A stretch of 64,000 nucleotides of DNA from a bacterium BMS3Bbin14 (GTDB taxonomy: Bacteria > Desulfobacterota > Desulfobulbia > Desulfobulbales > Desulfobulbaceae). This document shows positions 1 to 7,543 of the stretch, piece after piece. Positions within the stretch are counted from its first letter, which is position 1. Every line of letters starts with the position of its first letter. The translations under genes and the position numbers were made by a program. The notes under the pieces were generated by a model that was given only the letters and a program-made list of their open reading frames with translations, was not told where the DNA came from and ran no database searches. The stretch is taken from contig BDTX01000006.1 of assembly GCA_002897615.1 (NCBI GenBank), positions 1 through 64,000 on the forward strand. The letters are read 5' to 3'.

Positions 1-91
1 CTTAATTCCGTTATTTGGTTGTCTGAACGACTTCGTTTCTTCGGATTTTTTATTGTTACCATATTTTGCCGTAAAGTTCAGGATCTCTTCT

Positions 92-170
92 GGACTGCCG
101 CGTCGCTACGCTCCTCGCAGTGACGGATTGGGAAGCATGAGTCGTCATTGCGAGCGGAGCGCGGCAATCC
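92..170. repeat. REP-like inverted repeat
   Basis: Two arms, 92-126 and 143-170, are imperfect inverted copies of a sequence of the type GGATTGCCGCG...CGCAATGACG. This resembles the short GC-rich REP-type palindromes spread through many bacterial genomes. The arms could form a cruciform or an RNA hairpin. The region 1-457 otherwise holds no convincing gene. Confidence 0.55.
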
Positions 171-306
171 AGTGGTATTCGCCGGATTCACGTTCAGACC
201 TCCTGATGTCACCGGTACGAGATCAAGGTGAGCCTGTTTTGAAAACAGGTATCGCAGTAAAATCTCCGAGGTCCGGATGTCTGAATCTGGGGCACATCTG
301 AACGGT

Positions 307-406
307 TACAGTTACGAGTTGAGGGTAGTTTATTGCCTCTGGTGAACGGTTACTAGTATGACCATGCGAGGCGGCCTGGGCGTCCGAAGATGGAGTGCGG
401 TGAACA
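307..406. repeat. possible decayed family-A MITE
   Basis: The stretch contains GTTAC-type ends and an internal segment (CGAAGATGGAGTGCGGTGA) resembling the end of the family-A element described at 6958-7140. Similarity is patchy and no target duplication is visible, so this is a weak call. Confidence 0.25.
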
Positions 407-457
407 GTTACATCTTGTCTTCTGGATGGATCTCTTATACATTTCCACTCTGAGCAT

Positions 458-504
458 CCCGGGGTCCGTGAGCGTTCGAGAACGGTGCAGATGCAAGGCG
501 GCAA
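458..504 (-). repeat. family-B MITE, half copy
   Basis: The sequence matches one end of the family-B element in reverse orientation: GGGTCCGTGAGCGTTCGAGA followed by the subterminal segment that reads ...GATGCAAGGCGGCAA. The same junction occurs in the full copy at 63480-63698. The other end is missing. It lies 28 bp upstream of the phosphodiesterase start, in the promoter region of the mutS operon. Confidence 0.7.
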
Positions 505-532
505 TAATGAATGACAAGCAAGTGGCAGGCAA

Positions 533-1027
533 ATGACAATCAAGGCAGGTATACTCTCCGACACCCATCTTTCCCGGGTTGATGATGTTTTCAGGCAACA
601 GGTCGAACTCTGTTTCGCCGGCTGCGAGGTAATCATCCATGCCGGCGACCTGACGGATATCTCCGTTCTCGACGCCTTTAACGGCAAAAAAGTCTATGCC
701 GTGCATGGCAACATGTGCGGCTCCTCCGCTTCCCTGGCCTTGCCGGGCGAAGAATCCTTCGAGCTGGAACGGCTGACCATCGGCCTGACCCATGGCTCCC
801 AGCTCGGCCGGGACATCGAAGGCGCCCTCCTGGCTCTTTTTCCCGCAGCCGACTGTATCGTTTACGGCCACACGCACCGGCCGGTCTGCCACAGTTACGG
901 CGGCACCCTGGTCATCAATCCCGGCAGTTTCCGGGGCACCGGCCGTTTCGGCGCTCCCGGCACCTACGCCATCCTGGAGATAGACGACCGGCTGCGCGGC
1001 TCCATCCACGAGGTCCCGCGTCTCTGA
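533..1027 (+). CDS. YfcE/MJ0936-family metallophosphoesterase
   Basis: A 164-residue cytosolic metallophosphoesterase. The calcineurin-type metal-binding motifs appear in order: SDTH near residue 9, HAGDLTD near 36, VHGN near 60, THGS near 84 and GHTHRP near 112. Length and motif spacing fit the small YfcE/MJ0936 phosphodiesterases; the natural substrate of this group is poorly defined. The start ATG at 533 is the first in the frame that gives a normal N-terminus (MTIKAGILSDTH). The stop overlaps the next start (ATGA), so it is translationally coupled to the HIT gene and then mutS. A role in DNA repair is suggested only by this neighbourhood. Confidence 0.85.
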   Translation: MTIKAGILSDTHLSRVDDVFRQQVELCFAGCEVIIHAGDLTDISVLDAFNGKKVYAVHGNMCGSSASLALPGEESFELERLTIGLTHGSQLGRDIEGALLALFPAADCIVYGHTHRPVCHSYGGTLVINPGSFRGTGRFGAPGTYAILEIDDRLRGSIHEVPRL

Positions 1028-1539
1028 TGAAAACCCTGTGGACCCCATGGCGCATGGAGCATGTGCTGGGCACGGCTGCCCGGCCCCAGGGCTGTTTGTT
1101 CGAACCGCCGGGCGACAAACCGTTTGCCGGGGAACACCTGCTGCTCTACCGCGACCGGCTGACCGTGGTGCTGCTGAACCGCTTCCCCTATGCCAACGGC
1201 CACCTGCTGGTTGCCCCGCGGCGTCATCTTGCCGACATCACCGAACTGGCAGACGGGGAAAATTCGGCCCTGATGGCCATGCTCCAGCACTGCTGCACCA
1301 TTCTGCGCCGCCGCCTGCGGCCGGACGGCATCAACATCGGCCTCAACCTGGGGGAAACCGCCGGCGCCGGGACCCCGGATCATCTCCACTTCCATGTTGT
1401 TCCCCGCTGGGAAGGCGATCACAACTTCATGACCGTGATCGCCGAAATCAGAACCATTCCCCAGCATATCAGGCACACCTTCGAGCTGTTGCTGCCCGAT
1501 TTCCAGGAACTGCTCTCTGCGGAAAACGACCATGATTGA
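1027..1539 (+). CDS. HIT family nucleotide hydrolase/phosphorylase
   Basis: A 170-residue histidine-triad protein. The catalytic triad HLHFHVV sits near residue 120, preceded by a typical N-terminal half (RFPYANGHLLVAPRRH). Family members hydrolyse or phosphorolyse nucleotides such as Ap4A or AMP-linked compounds; the length fits the Ap4A phosphorylase-like bacterial branch, but the substrate is not readable from sequence. The start at 1027 overlaps the upstream stop, and its end overlaps mutS by 8 bp, giving a tight three-gene operon. Confidence 0.88.
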   Translation: MKTLWTPWRMEHVLGTAARPQGCLFEPPGDKPFAGEHLLLYRDRLTVVLLNRFPYANGHLLVAPRRHLADITELADGENSALMAMLQHCCTILRRRLRPDGINIGLNLGETAGAGTPDHLHFHVVPRWEGDHNFMTVIAEIRTIPQHIRHTFELLLPDFQELLSAENDHD

Positions 1540-4207
1540 TAAACCAGTGAAAATAACCCCTATGCTCCGGCAGTACCTGGAAATCAAGGAACAGTACCAG
1601 GATGCCATTCTCTTCTACCGCATGGGCGATTTTTACGAGATGTTCCTTGACGATGCGCTGACGGCCTCCAAGGTGCTCGGCATCACGCTCACCTCCCGCA
1701 GCAGCAAGAATGACGAGAACAAGATCCCCATGTGCGGCGTCCCGTTTCACGCGGTTACCGGCTACCTGGGCAAGCTGGTCAAGGCCGGTTTCCGGGTGGC
1801 GATCTGTGAACAGACCGAGGACCCTAAACAGGCCAAGGGTATTGTCAAGCGCGAGGTCATCCGGGTGGTCACCCCGGGCGTCACCACCGAGGAACAGCTG
1901 CTCGATGACAAAAGCAACTGTTACGTCTGCGCCCTTACCCTGGCCGGCGGCTCCAGAAAACAGGGCGTGGCCGGCCTCGGTTTCCTCGATATCTCCACCG
2001 GCGATTTTCTCGTCAGCGAACTGGACTTTGTTGCCGGTAATTTCGACCCGGTGGTGGACGAAATCACCAGGATGGAACCGGCGGAACTGCTGCTCGCCGA
2101 ACCGGAGCGGGACCGGCTGGCCGCTCTCCTCGACATGTTGCAGGCCCTGCTGCCCGGCCTGTGCATCACCAGCCGGCCGGAGATGGACTTTGAAGAAGAC
2201 GCGGCCCGCCTCACCCTGACCGATCATTTCCGCACCACCAGCCTGGCCGGTTTCGGCTGCGAATCCATGTCTGCCGGCATCAGGGCGGCCGGGGCCCTGC
2301 TGGTCTATATCCAGGAGACCCAGAAGACCGAGCTCTCCTACATCCGCCATCTCCGCCCCCTGACTCACAGCGGTTACCTGGTCCTCGATGAATCATCCCG
2401 CCGCAACCTGGAACTGACCGGGACCATTATCGGCGGCCGGCGCGAGGGCTCGCTGCTCTCGGTCCTCGACCTGACCTGTACGCCCATGGGGGCGCGTCTG
2501 CTGCGCAGCCGCCTCCTCTTCCCGCTCCAGGACCGCCGGCAGATCCAGGCCCGGCTGGATGCCGTTGAAAACCTGCTGGCCGACCCCGGCCGGCACCGGG
2601 ACCTGCGAAAGAACCTGGAACAGATCTACGACCTGGAACGGCTCTGCAGCCGCCTGGTCCTCGGCCACGGCAACGCCAGGGACATGAGCGCCATGAAGGT
2701 CTCGCTCGGCCGGCTGCCGGCCCTGAAAGAACTCCTCGCCGACTCACCGCCGGGACTTCTACACGATATCGGCGACGAACTCGACGAACTGGCCGACCTG
2801 CACGACCTGATCGACAGGGCGATCAGGGACGACGCCCCGGTAACGCTCAGGGACGGCAACCTGATCCGGGAAGGTTTTCACGAAGAGCTGGACGAGTTGA
2901 TCGTCCTCCTGCGCGACGGCAAACAGATCATTCTCGGCCTGGAACAGAAGGAACGCGAACGGACCGGCATCGCCAAGCTCAAGGTCGGCTACAACCGGGT
3001 CTTCGGCTACTACTTCGAGGTGCGGCGCTCCCAGGCCGGGGCGATTCCCGCAGACTTTATCCGCAAGCAGACCCTGGTCAATGCGGAACGATTCATTACC
3101 CCGGAACTCAAAGAGCTGGAAAACAAAATTTCCACTGCCCAGGAAAAACGGCTGGAGCTGGAATACACGCTGTTTGTCGATATCCGTAACCGCATCGCCG
3201 GCCAGAGCGAACGGATCCTCAACGCCGCGGCCCGGCTTGCCCGCCTCGACTTCCTGGCCAGCCTGGCCGAGGGGGCCAGCCGCTATCACTACAGCAAGCC
3301 GGTGATCACGGAAGGTGACGAAATCTCCATTCGCGAGGGGCGCCATCCGGTTATCGAACGCGCCATGGAACCGGGCCGTTTTGTCCCCAACGACGTGCAT
3401 CTTGATCAGGATAAAAACGAATTGCTGATCATTACCGGCCCCAACATGGCCGGCAAATCGACGGTGCTGCGCCAGACGGCGCTCATTGTCCTGATGGCCC
3501 ATATCGGCAGTTTTGTCCCGGCCGACCATGCCCAAATCTGCATCGTGGACCGGATTTTTACCCGGGTCGGGGCCATGGACGACCTGCGCCGCGGCCAGTC
3601 GACCTTCATGGTCGAGATGAACGAAACCGCCAATATCCTGAACAACGCCACGGACAGGAGCCTCGTCATCCTCGATGAAATCGGGCGGGGTACATCCACT
3701 TACGACGGCCTGGCCATTGCCTGGGCCGTGGTTGAAGAGCTGGCGGAAAAAAATGCACGCGGCGTCAAGACCCTCTTTGCCACCCACTATCACGAGCTGA
3801 CCGACCTGGCCGCCACCAGGGAACGGATTCAGAATTTTTCCATCGCCGTGCGGGAATGGAACGATTCGATCATCTTTCTGCATAAACTGGTCAAAGGGGC
3901 GACCAACCGCAGCTACGGCATCCAGGTGGCCGGGCTGGCCGGCGTGCCGGATCATGTTGTCGAGCGGGCTCATGAAATCCTGAAAAATATCGAGCAGGGA
4001 GAATTCAACCAGCGCGGCGAGCCGACAATCGCCTCTTCGCGCCGGCAACGGCAGGGAGAGCGGCTGCCCCGCCAGCTCTCGCTCTTCCGGCCCCAGGACG
4101 ATCCGCTCAGGAGCCTGCTCAAAGATATCAACCCTGATTCGTTGACCCCGATGGAGGCCCTGCAGTTGCTGTACCAGGCCAAAACGATCCTGACCGATGA
4201 ACAATAG
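1532..4207 (+). CDS. mutS: DNA mismatch repair protein MutS
   Basis: An 891-residue MutS1. It recognises base mismatches and small loops and recruits MutL. The mismatch-binding Phe-X-Glu lies in GDFYEMF (F34, E36). The connector and lever domains follow, then the ABC ATPase with Walker A GPNMAGKS at 636-643, Walker B/signature region DEIGRGTSTYDG and the downstream ATHYHELTDL. The C-terminal tail has a helix-turn-helix-like tetramerisation region. The length is slightly above the 853 residues of the E. coli protein. It overlaps the HIT gene by 8 bp. MutL is about 57 kb away at 61634, and no MutH is seen. Confidence 0.98.
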   Translation: MIDKPVKITPMLRQYLEIKEQYQDAILFYRMGDFYEMFLDDALTASKVLGITLTSRSSKNDENKIPMCGVPFHAVTGYLGKLVKAGFRVAICEQTEDPKQAKGIVKREVIRVVTPGVTTEEQLLDDKSNCYVCALTLAGGSRKQGVAGLGFLDISTGDFLVSELDFVAGNFDPVVDEITRMEPAELLLAEPERDRLAALLDMLQALLPGLCITSRPEMDFEEDAARLTLTDHFRTTSLAGFGCESMSAGIRAAGALLVYIQETQKTELSYIRHLRPLTHSGYLVLDESSRRNLELTGTIIGGRREGSLLSVLDLTCTPMGARLLRSRLLFPLQDRRQIQARLDAVENLLADPGRHRDLRKNLEQIYDLERLCSRLVLGHGNARDMSAMKVSLGRLPALKELLADSPPGLLHDIGDELDELADLHDLIDRAIRDDAPVTLRDGNLIREGFHEELDELIVLLRDGKQIILGLEQKERERTGIAKLKVGYNRVFGYYFEVRRSQAGAIPADFIRKQTLVNAERFITPELKELENKISTAQEKRLELEYTLFVDIRNRIAGQSERILNAAARLARLDFLASLAEGASRYHYSKPVITEGDEISIREGRHPVIERAMEPGRFVPNDVHLDQDKNELLIITGPNMAGKSTVLRQTALIVLMAHIGSFVPADHAQICIVDRIFTRVGAMDDLRRGQSTFMVEMNETANILNNATDRSLVILDEIGRGTSTYDGLAIAWAVVEELAEKNARGVKTLFATHYHELTDLAATRERIQNFSIAVREWNDSIIFLHKLVKGATNRSYGIQVAGLAGVPDHVVERAHEILKNIEQGEFNQRGEPTIASSRRQRQGERLPRQLSLFRPQDDPLRSLLKDINPDSLTPMEALQLLYQAKTILTDEQ

Positions 4208-4351
4208 CGGCACCGCCGGTTTATCTGCACGGAATATTTACATTCTCCCTGGATAAGGTATAGTTGTATAATTAACCGGCTATCCGCTTCGCTCAAGTAC
4301 CGACAATGTTACAATAATTTCTCAACAAACCGCGGCAATCCAATTACCACC

Positions 4352-4430
4352 GTTGGGTTTCGCCTGAAGTTGAGGAAGATGATGAAACCACTGCAATCAC
4401 GGTAGGTTGGGTTGAGGAACGAAACCCAAC
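4352..4430. repeat. GTTGGGTTTCG inverted repeat
   Basis: GTTGGGTTTCG (4352-4362) and CGAAACCCAAC (4420-4430) are exact inverted copies separated by about 57 bp. A second, less perfect copy of the same pair lies at 6725-6793, on the other side of the amidase gene. This type of palindromic repeat is widespread in bacterial intergenic DNA. Confidence 0.6.
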
Positions 4431-4438
4431 GATCAGAA

Positions 4439-4620
4439 TAAACCATCACAGGCACCCCATCTTCACGCGGTCACTCCCGCCCGCATAGAGGGACTACCGG
4501 AGTCTCCCTTCGGTCGCTTACCTGCGAACGGAAGCGACTACGTAAATCTGTGGCACCTGTGACGGTTTACAGGTTGGATGTAAGGAATAGCGCAGAGTTT
4601 CACACCCTGTGACCAGTTAC
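4439..4620 (-). mobile_element. family-A MITE copy 1, with 8-bp target duplication
   Basis: An about 182-bp non-coding element. In plus orientation the left end is TAAACCATCACAGG and the right end CCTGTGACCAGTTAC. An extra internal copy of the end motif (CCTGTGACGGTTTAC) ends at 4570. It is flanked by the 8-bp direct repeat GATCAGAA (4431-4438 and 4621-4628), the mark of transposition. Ends of the form GTAA plus 8-bp duplications are those of the IS66 family, so trans-mobilisation by an IS66 transposase is inferred. No transposase gene is inside. The left G of the consensus is A here, so the exact boundary may be 4438 or 4439. Confidence 0.85.
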
Positions 4621-4651
4621 GATCAGAAGGCGGCTCAACCGCAACCTACGT

Positions 4652-4691
4652 CCCGGATCCGTGAACGTTCGAGAGCCGTCACGGATTCAGG
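4652..4691. repeat. family-B MITE, 40-bp short copy
   Basis: An almost complete palindrome made of both family-B ends with little between them: CCCGGATCCGTGAACGTTCG, then GAG, then GCCGTCACGGATTCAGG. It lies 65 bp before the preferred amidase start. The GTG at 4661 that would extend the amidase reading frame is inside it. No target duplication is evident. Confidence 0.75.
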
Positions 4692-4756
4692 TTATCGAGA
4701 AGTTACTGTTCAGCGCCAAGGTTCGGCAGCCCTGGCATGCATTTTTTGTCCACTCA

Positions 4757-6715
4757 ATGATACGAAACCACATCCTGCAAAATAAACGGCACCTTGTTTT
4801 CCTGTTGTTGATCGTGTTCTTTTCCCTTACCTGCTGCGGCCTGCTTGCCGCTGCCGCCGGGCAAAGTGAAGACCATAGCGCGAAGAACCGGCTTGAGGAC
4901 CGCTACCGGGAGGCCAAGGATTATAATTACCGCCTGGAGCGTGACCAGGGCATCGGCCGGCAACGGCGGAACTGGCTGCGCGGTATCCGTAATTTCCGCC
5001 GCCTTTATCTGCTCGCCCCCAAAGGGGCGCTGGCCCCCAACTGCTTTTTCATGATGGCCCGGATGTATTACCGGATGTATCGGCGCTTTCACCGGCCTCA
5101 AGATCTTGATGATTCCCTTGACTATTACAGCGATGTCGTCTCCCTGTTTCCCGAAGACAACCTGGCCGACGATGCCCTTTTTGCCAGTGCGGAAATCTTC
5201 CTGCGGGACAAGAAAAATCCCCGGCAGGCGGCCCGGCTTCTGGCCCGGCAGATCAGGCTCTTCCCGAAAGGGGACAAGTATGCCCTGGCGGTCAGCCGTT
5301 TGCGGGAACTGGCCGGGAAGCATGGCTTTCCCCTGCCCGCGGCCCGGCAGCATCTCGTCAATGTTCTGCCGGTCAAATACTGGTCATCCGACGATTACGC
5401 CCGGGTGGTTATCCGTTCTTCGGCCCCGGTCCATTATTCGGCCCGTCTGCTCGAAAAACACAACAATCATCACCGCCGCCTCCTTATCGACTTTGCGCAA
5501 AGCTATATCGATCCCAAGTTCACCGCCCCGGTGCCGATCCGGGACGGGCTCCTCCGGCGGATCCGGACCAGCCGGTTCGATGCCACCACGGTCAGGGTGA
5601 TCCTCGATATTCAATCCATTTCAAACTACAAGATTTTCAGTTTGAATGATCCTTTCCGGGTGATCGTCGACGTACACGGACGGAAGAAAAAGGTCGTCAG
5701 GCCCAAAAAAATGGCGCGGGTCGTCGCACCGAAGCCGAAACCAAGCGCAGAAAAAAAGGCGCCGCCGGTCACGACAACCGCAGAACCTGCGCCGGAAGCG
5801 GCATCGGTACCGGCTCAAGGCGAAAAACAGGCGGCGGCCGAAATCGTCCCGGCAAGCAAACCGGCCGGGGAAAAAGAGAAAAAGGAGCAGCAGCCCGGGA
5901 TAAGCGAGACGGGGACCCCGCCCCTGGTCGTCCTGAAAGATCAGAAAAAAAGACCAGCCGGGGCCGCAGCCGCGGAAAACCCGGAAACCGGCGAGTCGAA
6001 GCTCCCGCTGGCCCTGCAACTCGGCCTGGGCGTCCACCGCATTGTCATTGATCCGGGCCACGGAGGCAAGGACCCGGGCGCCATGGCCTTCGGCCTGAAG
6101 GAAAAAAACATCGTCCTCAAGGTGGCCAGGGAAACAGCCGCCAGGTTGCGGAAAAAATATCATTACGAGGTCATCCTGACCAGGGACCGGGATGTATTCT
6201 TACCCCTGGAGGAACGGATCGCCATTGCCAACACGAAAAAAGCCGACCTCTTTGTCTCCATCCATGTCAACGCCCACCCCTCGCCGGCGGTCAGGGGGAT
6301 TGAAACCTTTTATCTGAACCTGGCAACCAATACGGAGGCCATGCGGGTCGCGGCTCGTGAAAATGCCACCAGCACCCACAATATCAGTGACCTGCAGGAC
6401 ATTTTGTCCGACCTGATGCAGAATTCGAAGATCCAGGAATCATCCAGGCTGGCGGAGTATGTTCAGAACAGCCTGGTTTCCGGCCTGGATGAAGATCAAT
6501 ACAAGATAAAAAACCTGGGCGTCAAGCAGGCGCCCTTTTACGTGCTGATCGGGGCCGAAATGCCGGCCGTGCTGACGGAAATCGCCTTTATCAGCAATCC
6601 CGAAAATGCGGCCCACCTCCGGCAGGGCAAGTATCTCCGGGACATCGCCGATCAGATAGCCGACGGCGTTGCCGACTACGTGGAATATCAGACCACCGCG
6701 GCCCTGCATCTGTAA
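4757..6715 (+). CDS. N-acetylmuramoyl-L-alanine amidase (AMIN + Amidase_3)
   Basis: A 652-residue AmiC-type periplasmic hydrolase that cuts the amide bond between MurNAc and L-alanine in peptidoglycan. In order: signal/membrane segment (about residues 10-35), a helical TPR-like region (about 50-200), an AMIN domain (about 205-310), a low-complexity Ala/Lys/Glu/Pro linker (about 315-410), and the zinc-dependent Amidase_3 domain. Zinc and catalytic residues are visible: H in DPGHGG (about 434), E in GLKEKN (about 447), H in SIHVNA (about 502) and E in LTEIAF (about 608). The frame is open to a GTG at 4661, but that codon lies inside a repeat, so ATG 4757 is preferred; no strong ribosome-binding site precedes it. 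Repeats flank the gene in mirrored order on both sides. Confidence 0.92.
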   Translation: MIRNHILQNKRHLVFLLLIVFFSLTCCGLLAAAAGQSEDHSAKNRLEDRYREAKDYNYRLERDQGIGRQRRNWLRGIRNFRRLYLLAPKGALAPNCFFMMARMYYRMYRRFHRPQDLDDSLDYYSDVVSLFPEDNLADDALFASAEIFLRDKKNPRQAARLLARQIRLFPKGDKYALAVSRLRELAGKHGFPLPAARQHLVNVLPVKYWSSDDYARVVIRSSAPVHYSARLLEKHNNHHRRLLIDFAQSYIDPKFTAPVPIRDGLLRRIRTSRFDATTVRVILDIQSISNYKIFSLNDPFRVIVDVHGRKKKVVRPKKMARVVAPKPKPSAEKKAPPVTTTAEPAPEAASVPAQGEKQAAAEIVPASKPAGEKEKKEQQPGISETGTPPLVVLKDQKKRPAGAAAAENPETGESKLPLALQLGLGVHRIVIDPGHGGKDPGAMAFGLKEKNIVLKVARETAARLRKKYHYEVILTRDRDVFLPLEERIAIANTKKADLFVSIHVNAHPSPAVRGIETFYLNLATNTEAMRVAARENATSTHNISDLQDILSDLMQNSKIQESSRLAEYVQNSLVSGLDEDQYKIKNLGVKQAPFYVLIGAEMPAVLTEIAFISNPENAAHLRQGKYLRDIADQIADGVADYVEYQTTAALHL

Positions 6716-6724
6716 TCAAAGTTT

Positions 6725-6793
6725 GTTGGGTTTCGCTGTGCTTTGAGGTGTTGCCGGCTTTCCGGTCTGCGCCAGGATCAAGCGAAACCCAAT
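6725..6793. repeat. GTTGGGTTTCG inverted repeat, second copy
   Basis: GTTGGGTTTCG at 6725-6735 pairs with CGAAACCCAA ending at 6792. It begins 9 bp after the amidase stop codon and mirrors the copy at 4352-4430. It could act as a 3' RNA hairpin, but there is no T-run typical of a terminator. Confidence 0.55.
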
Positions 6794-6895
6794 GTCTTAA
6801 AAATTACCCGCTCTACGCCAACCTACAGAAAGTCCGGACAGCGGCAAGGCCGATTGTTTTGCAACCCCCTGTAAACACTTGCTGTCTGGATAATA

Positions 6896-6918
6896 CCTCA
6901 AGCCGTCACGGATCCAGG
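6896..6918 (-). repeat. family-B MITE, half copy
   Basis: TACCTCAAGCCGTCACGGATCCAGG matches one terminus of family B in reverse orientation. The other terminus is not recognisable. It sits between the amidase and the second family-A element, mirroring the family-B copy at 4652-4691. Confidence 0.6.
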
Positions 6919-6957
6919 TAATATTCATCCCGGGATTTGCGAGGTCGTGAACTATTC

Positions 6958-7140
6958 GTAACTGATCACAGGGTGTGAAACTCTGCGCTATTCCTTACAT
7001 CCAACCTGTAAACCGTCACAGGTGCCACAGATTTACGTAGTCGCTTCCGTTCGCAGGTAAGCGACCGAAGGGAGACTCCGGTAGTCCCTCTATGCGGGCG
7101 GGAGTGACCGCGTGAAGATGGGGTGCCTGTGACGGTTTAC
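6958..7140 (+). mobile_element. family-A MITE copy 2
   Basis: A 183-bp element nearly identical to copy 1 but inverted relative to it. The outer left end is GTAACTGATCACAGG (6958-6972), the internal end motif GTAAACCGTCACAGG (7008-7022), and the right end CCTGTGACGGTTTAC (7126-7140). The 133-bp segment 7008-7140 has perfect 15-bp terminal inverted repeats. No clear target duplication remains. Its right end truncates the ATPase pseudogene, which reads into it on the minus strand. Confidence 0.85.
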
Positions 7141-7142
7141 GT

Positions 7143-7397
7143 TCAGGGAGGATTTTTTTCTTGCTCAGCAGGGAAAGGTTGGAGATTATTTTTTCCGGAG
7201 CAAGGCTCTGCGAAAAGAGGCTGCCAAGCCAGCTGCTTTCTTCAAAGTTAAAGTAGAAGACTTCGTCAAACTCTTTTTGCCCGAACTCCTGCAAAATATA
7301 GGTTTTTTCCGGTCTGGCGCGCCCCCCGGAGGATGAGAGGTTTTCTCCGGGAAGAATTTTTCCAGGCCACTAAGTGTGAATAAATATCTCGCTTCAT
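7143..7397 (-). pseudogene. AAA/DUF4143 ATPase remnant, frameshifted and truncated
   Basis: The minus strand from ATG 7397 encodes MKRDIYSHLVAWKNSSRRKP and then LILRGARQTGK, the typical N-terminus and P-loop of AAA ATPases that carry a C-terminal DUF4143 domain. A run of six A residues (7303-7308 on this strand) shifts the frame by one exactly after the P-loop Lys. The adjacent frame continues the family sequence (TYILQEFGQKEFDEVFYFNF...) for about 60 codons. At 7140 the frame enters the family-A MITE and gains a foreign tail ending in NLWHL. Only about 85 of the usual roughly 400 residues remain, so this is a pseudogene. Whether the frameshift or the insertion came first cannot be told. Confidence 0.8.
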
Positions 7398-7543
7398 GAA
7401 CTATCCACATACTCTTTCCGGGGCATTTTCAACGTTTTTCATTCATAAAATGTGAACATATTCCTTTTTTTTCATCCGTAAAACGTGCATTTTTGCACTA
7501 TATAGCATCAGGCCGGCCAAGGTTGTTAGGCTGAATTCCGACT

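Noticed and set aside
2759..4213. Long 484-codon open frame antisense to mutS
   Set aside because: Shadow of the GC-rich codon pattern of mutS. No protein motif, no ribosome-binding site, and mutS is certain.
4661..4756. 33-codon N-terminal extension of the amidase from GTG 4661
   Set aside because: The codons lie within a family-B repeat and the signal peptide begins after ATG 4757.
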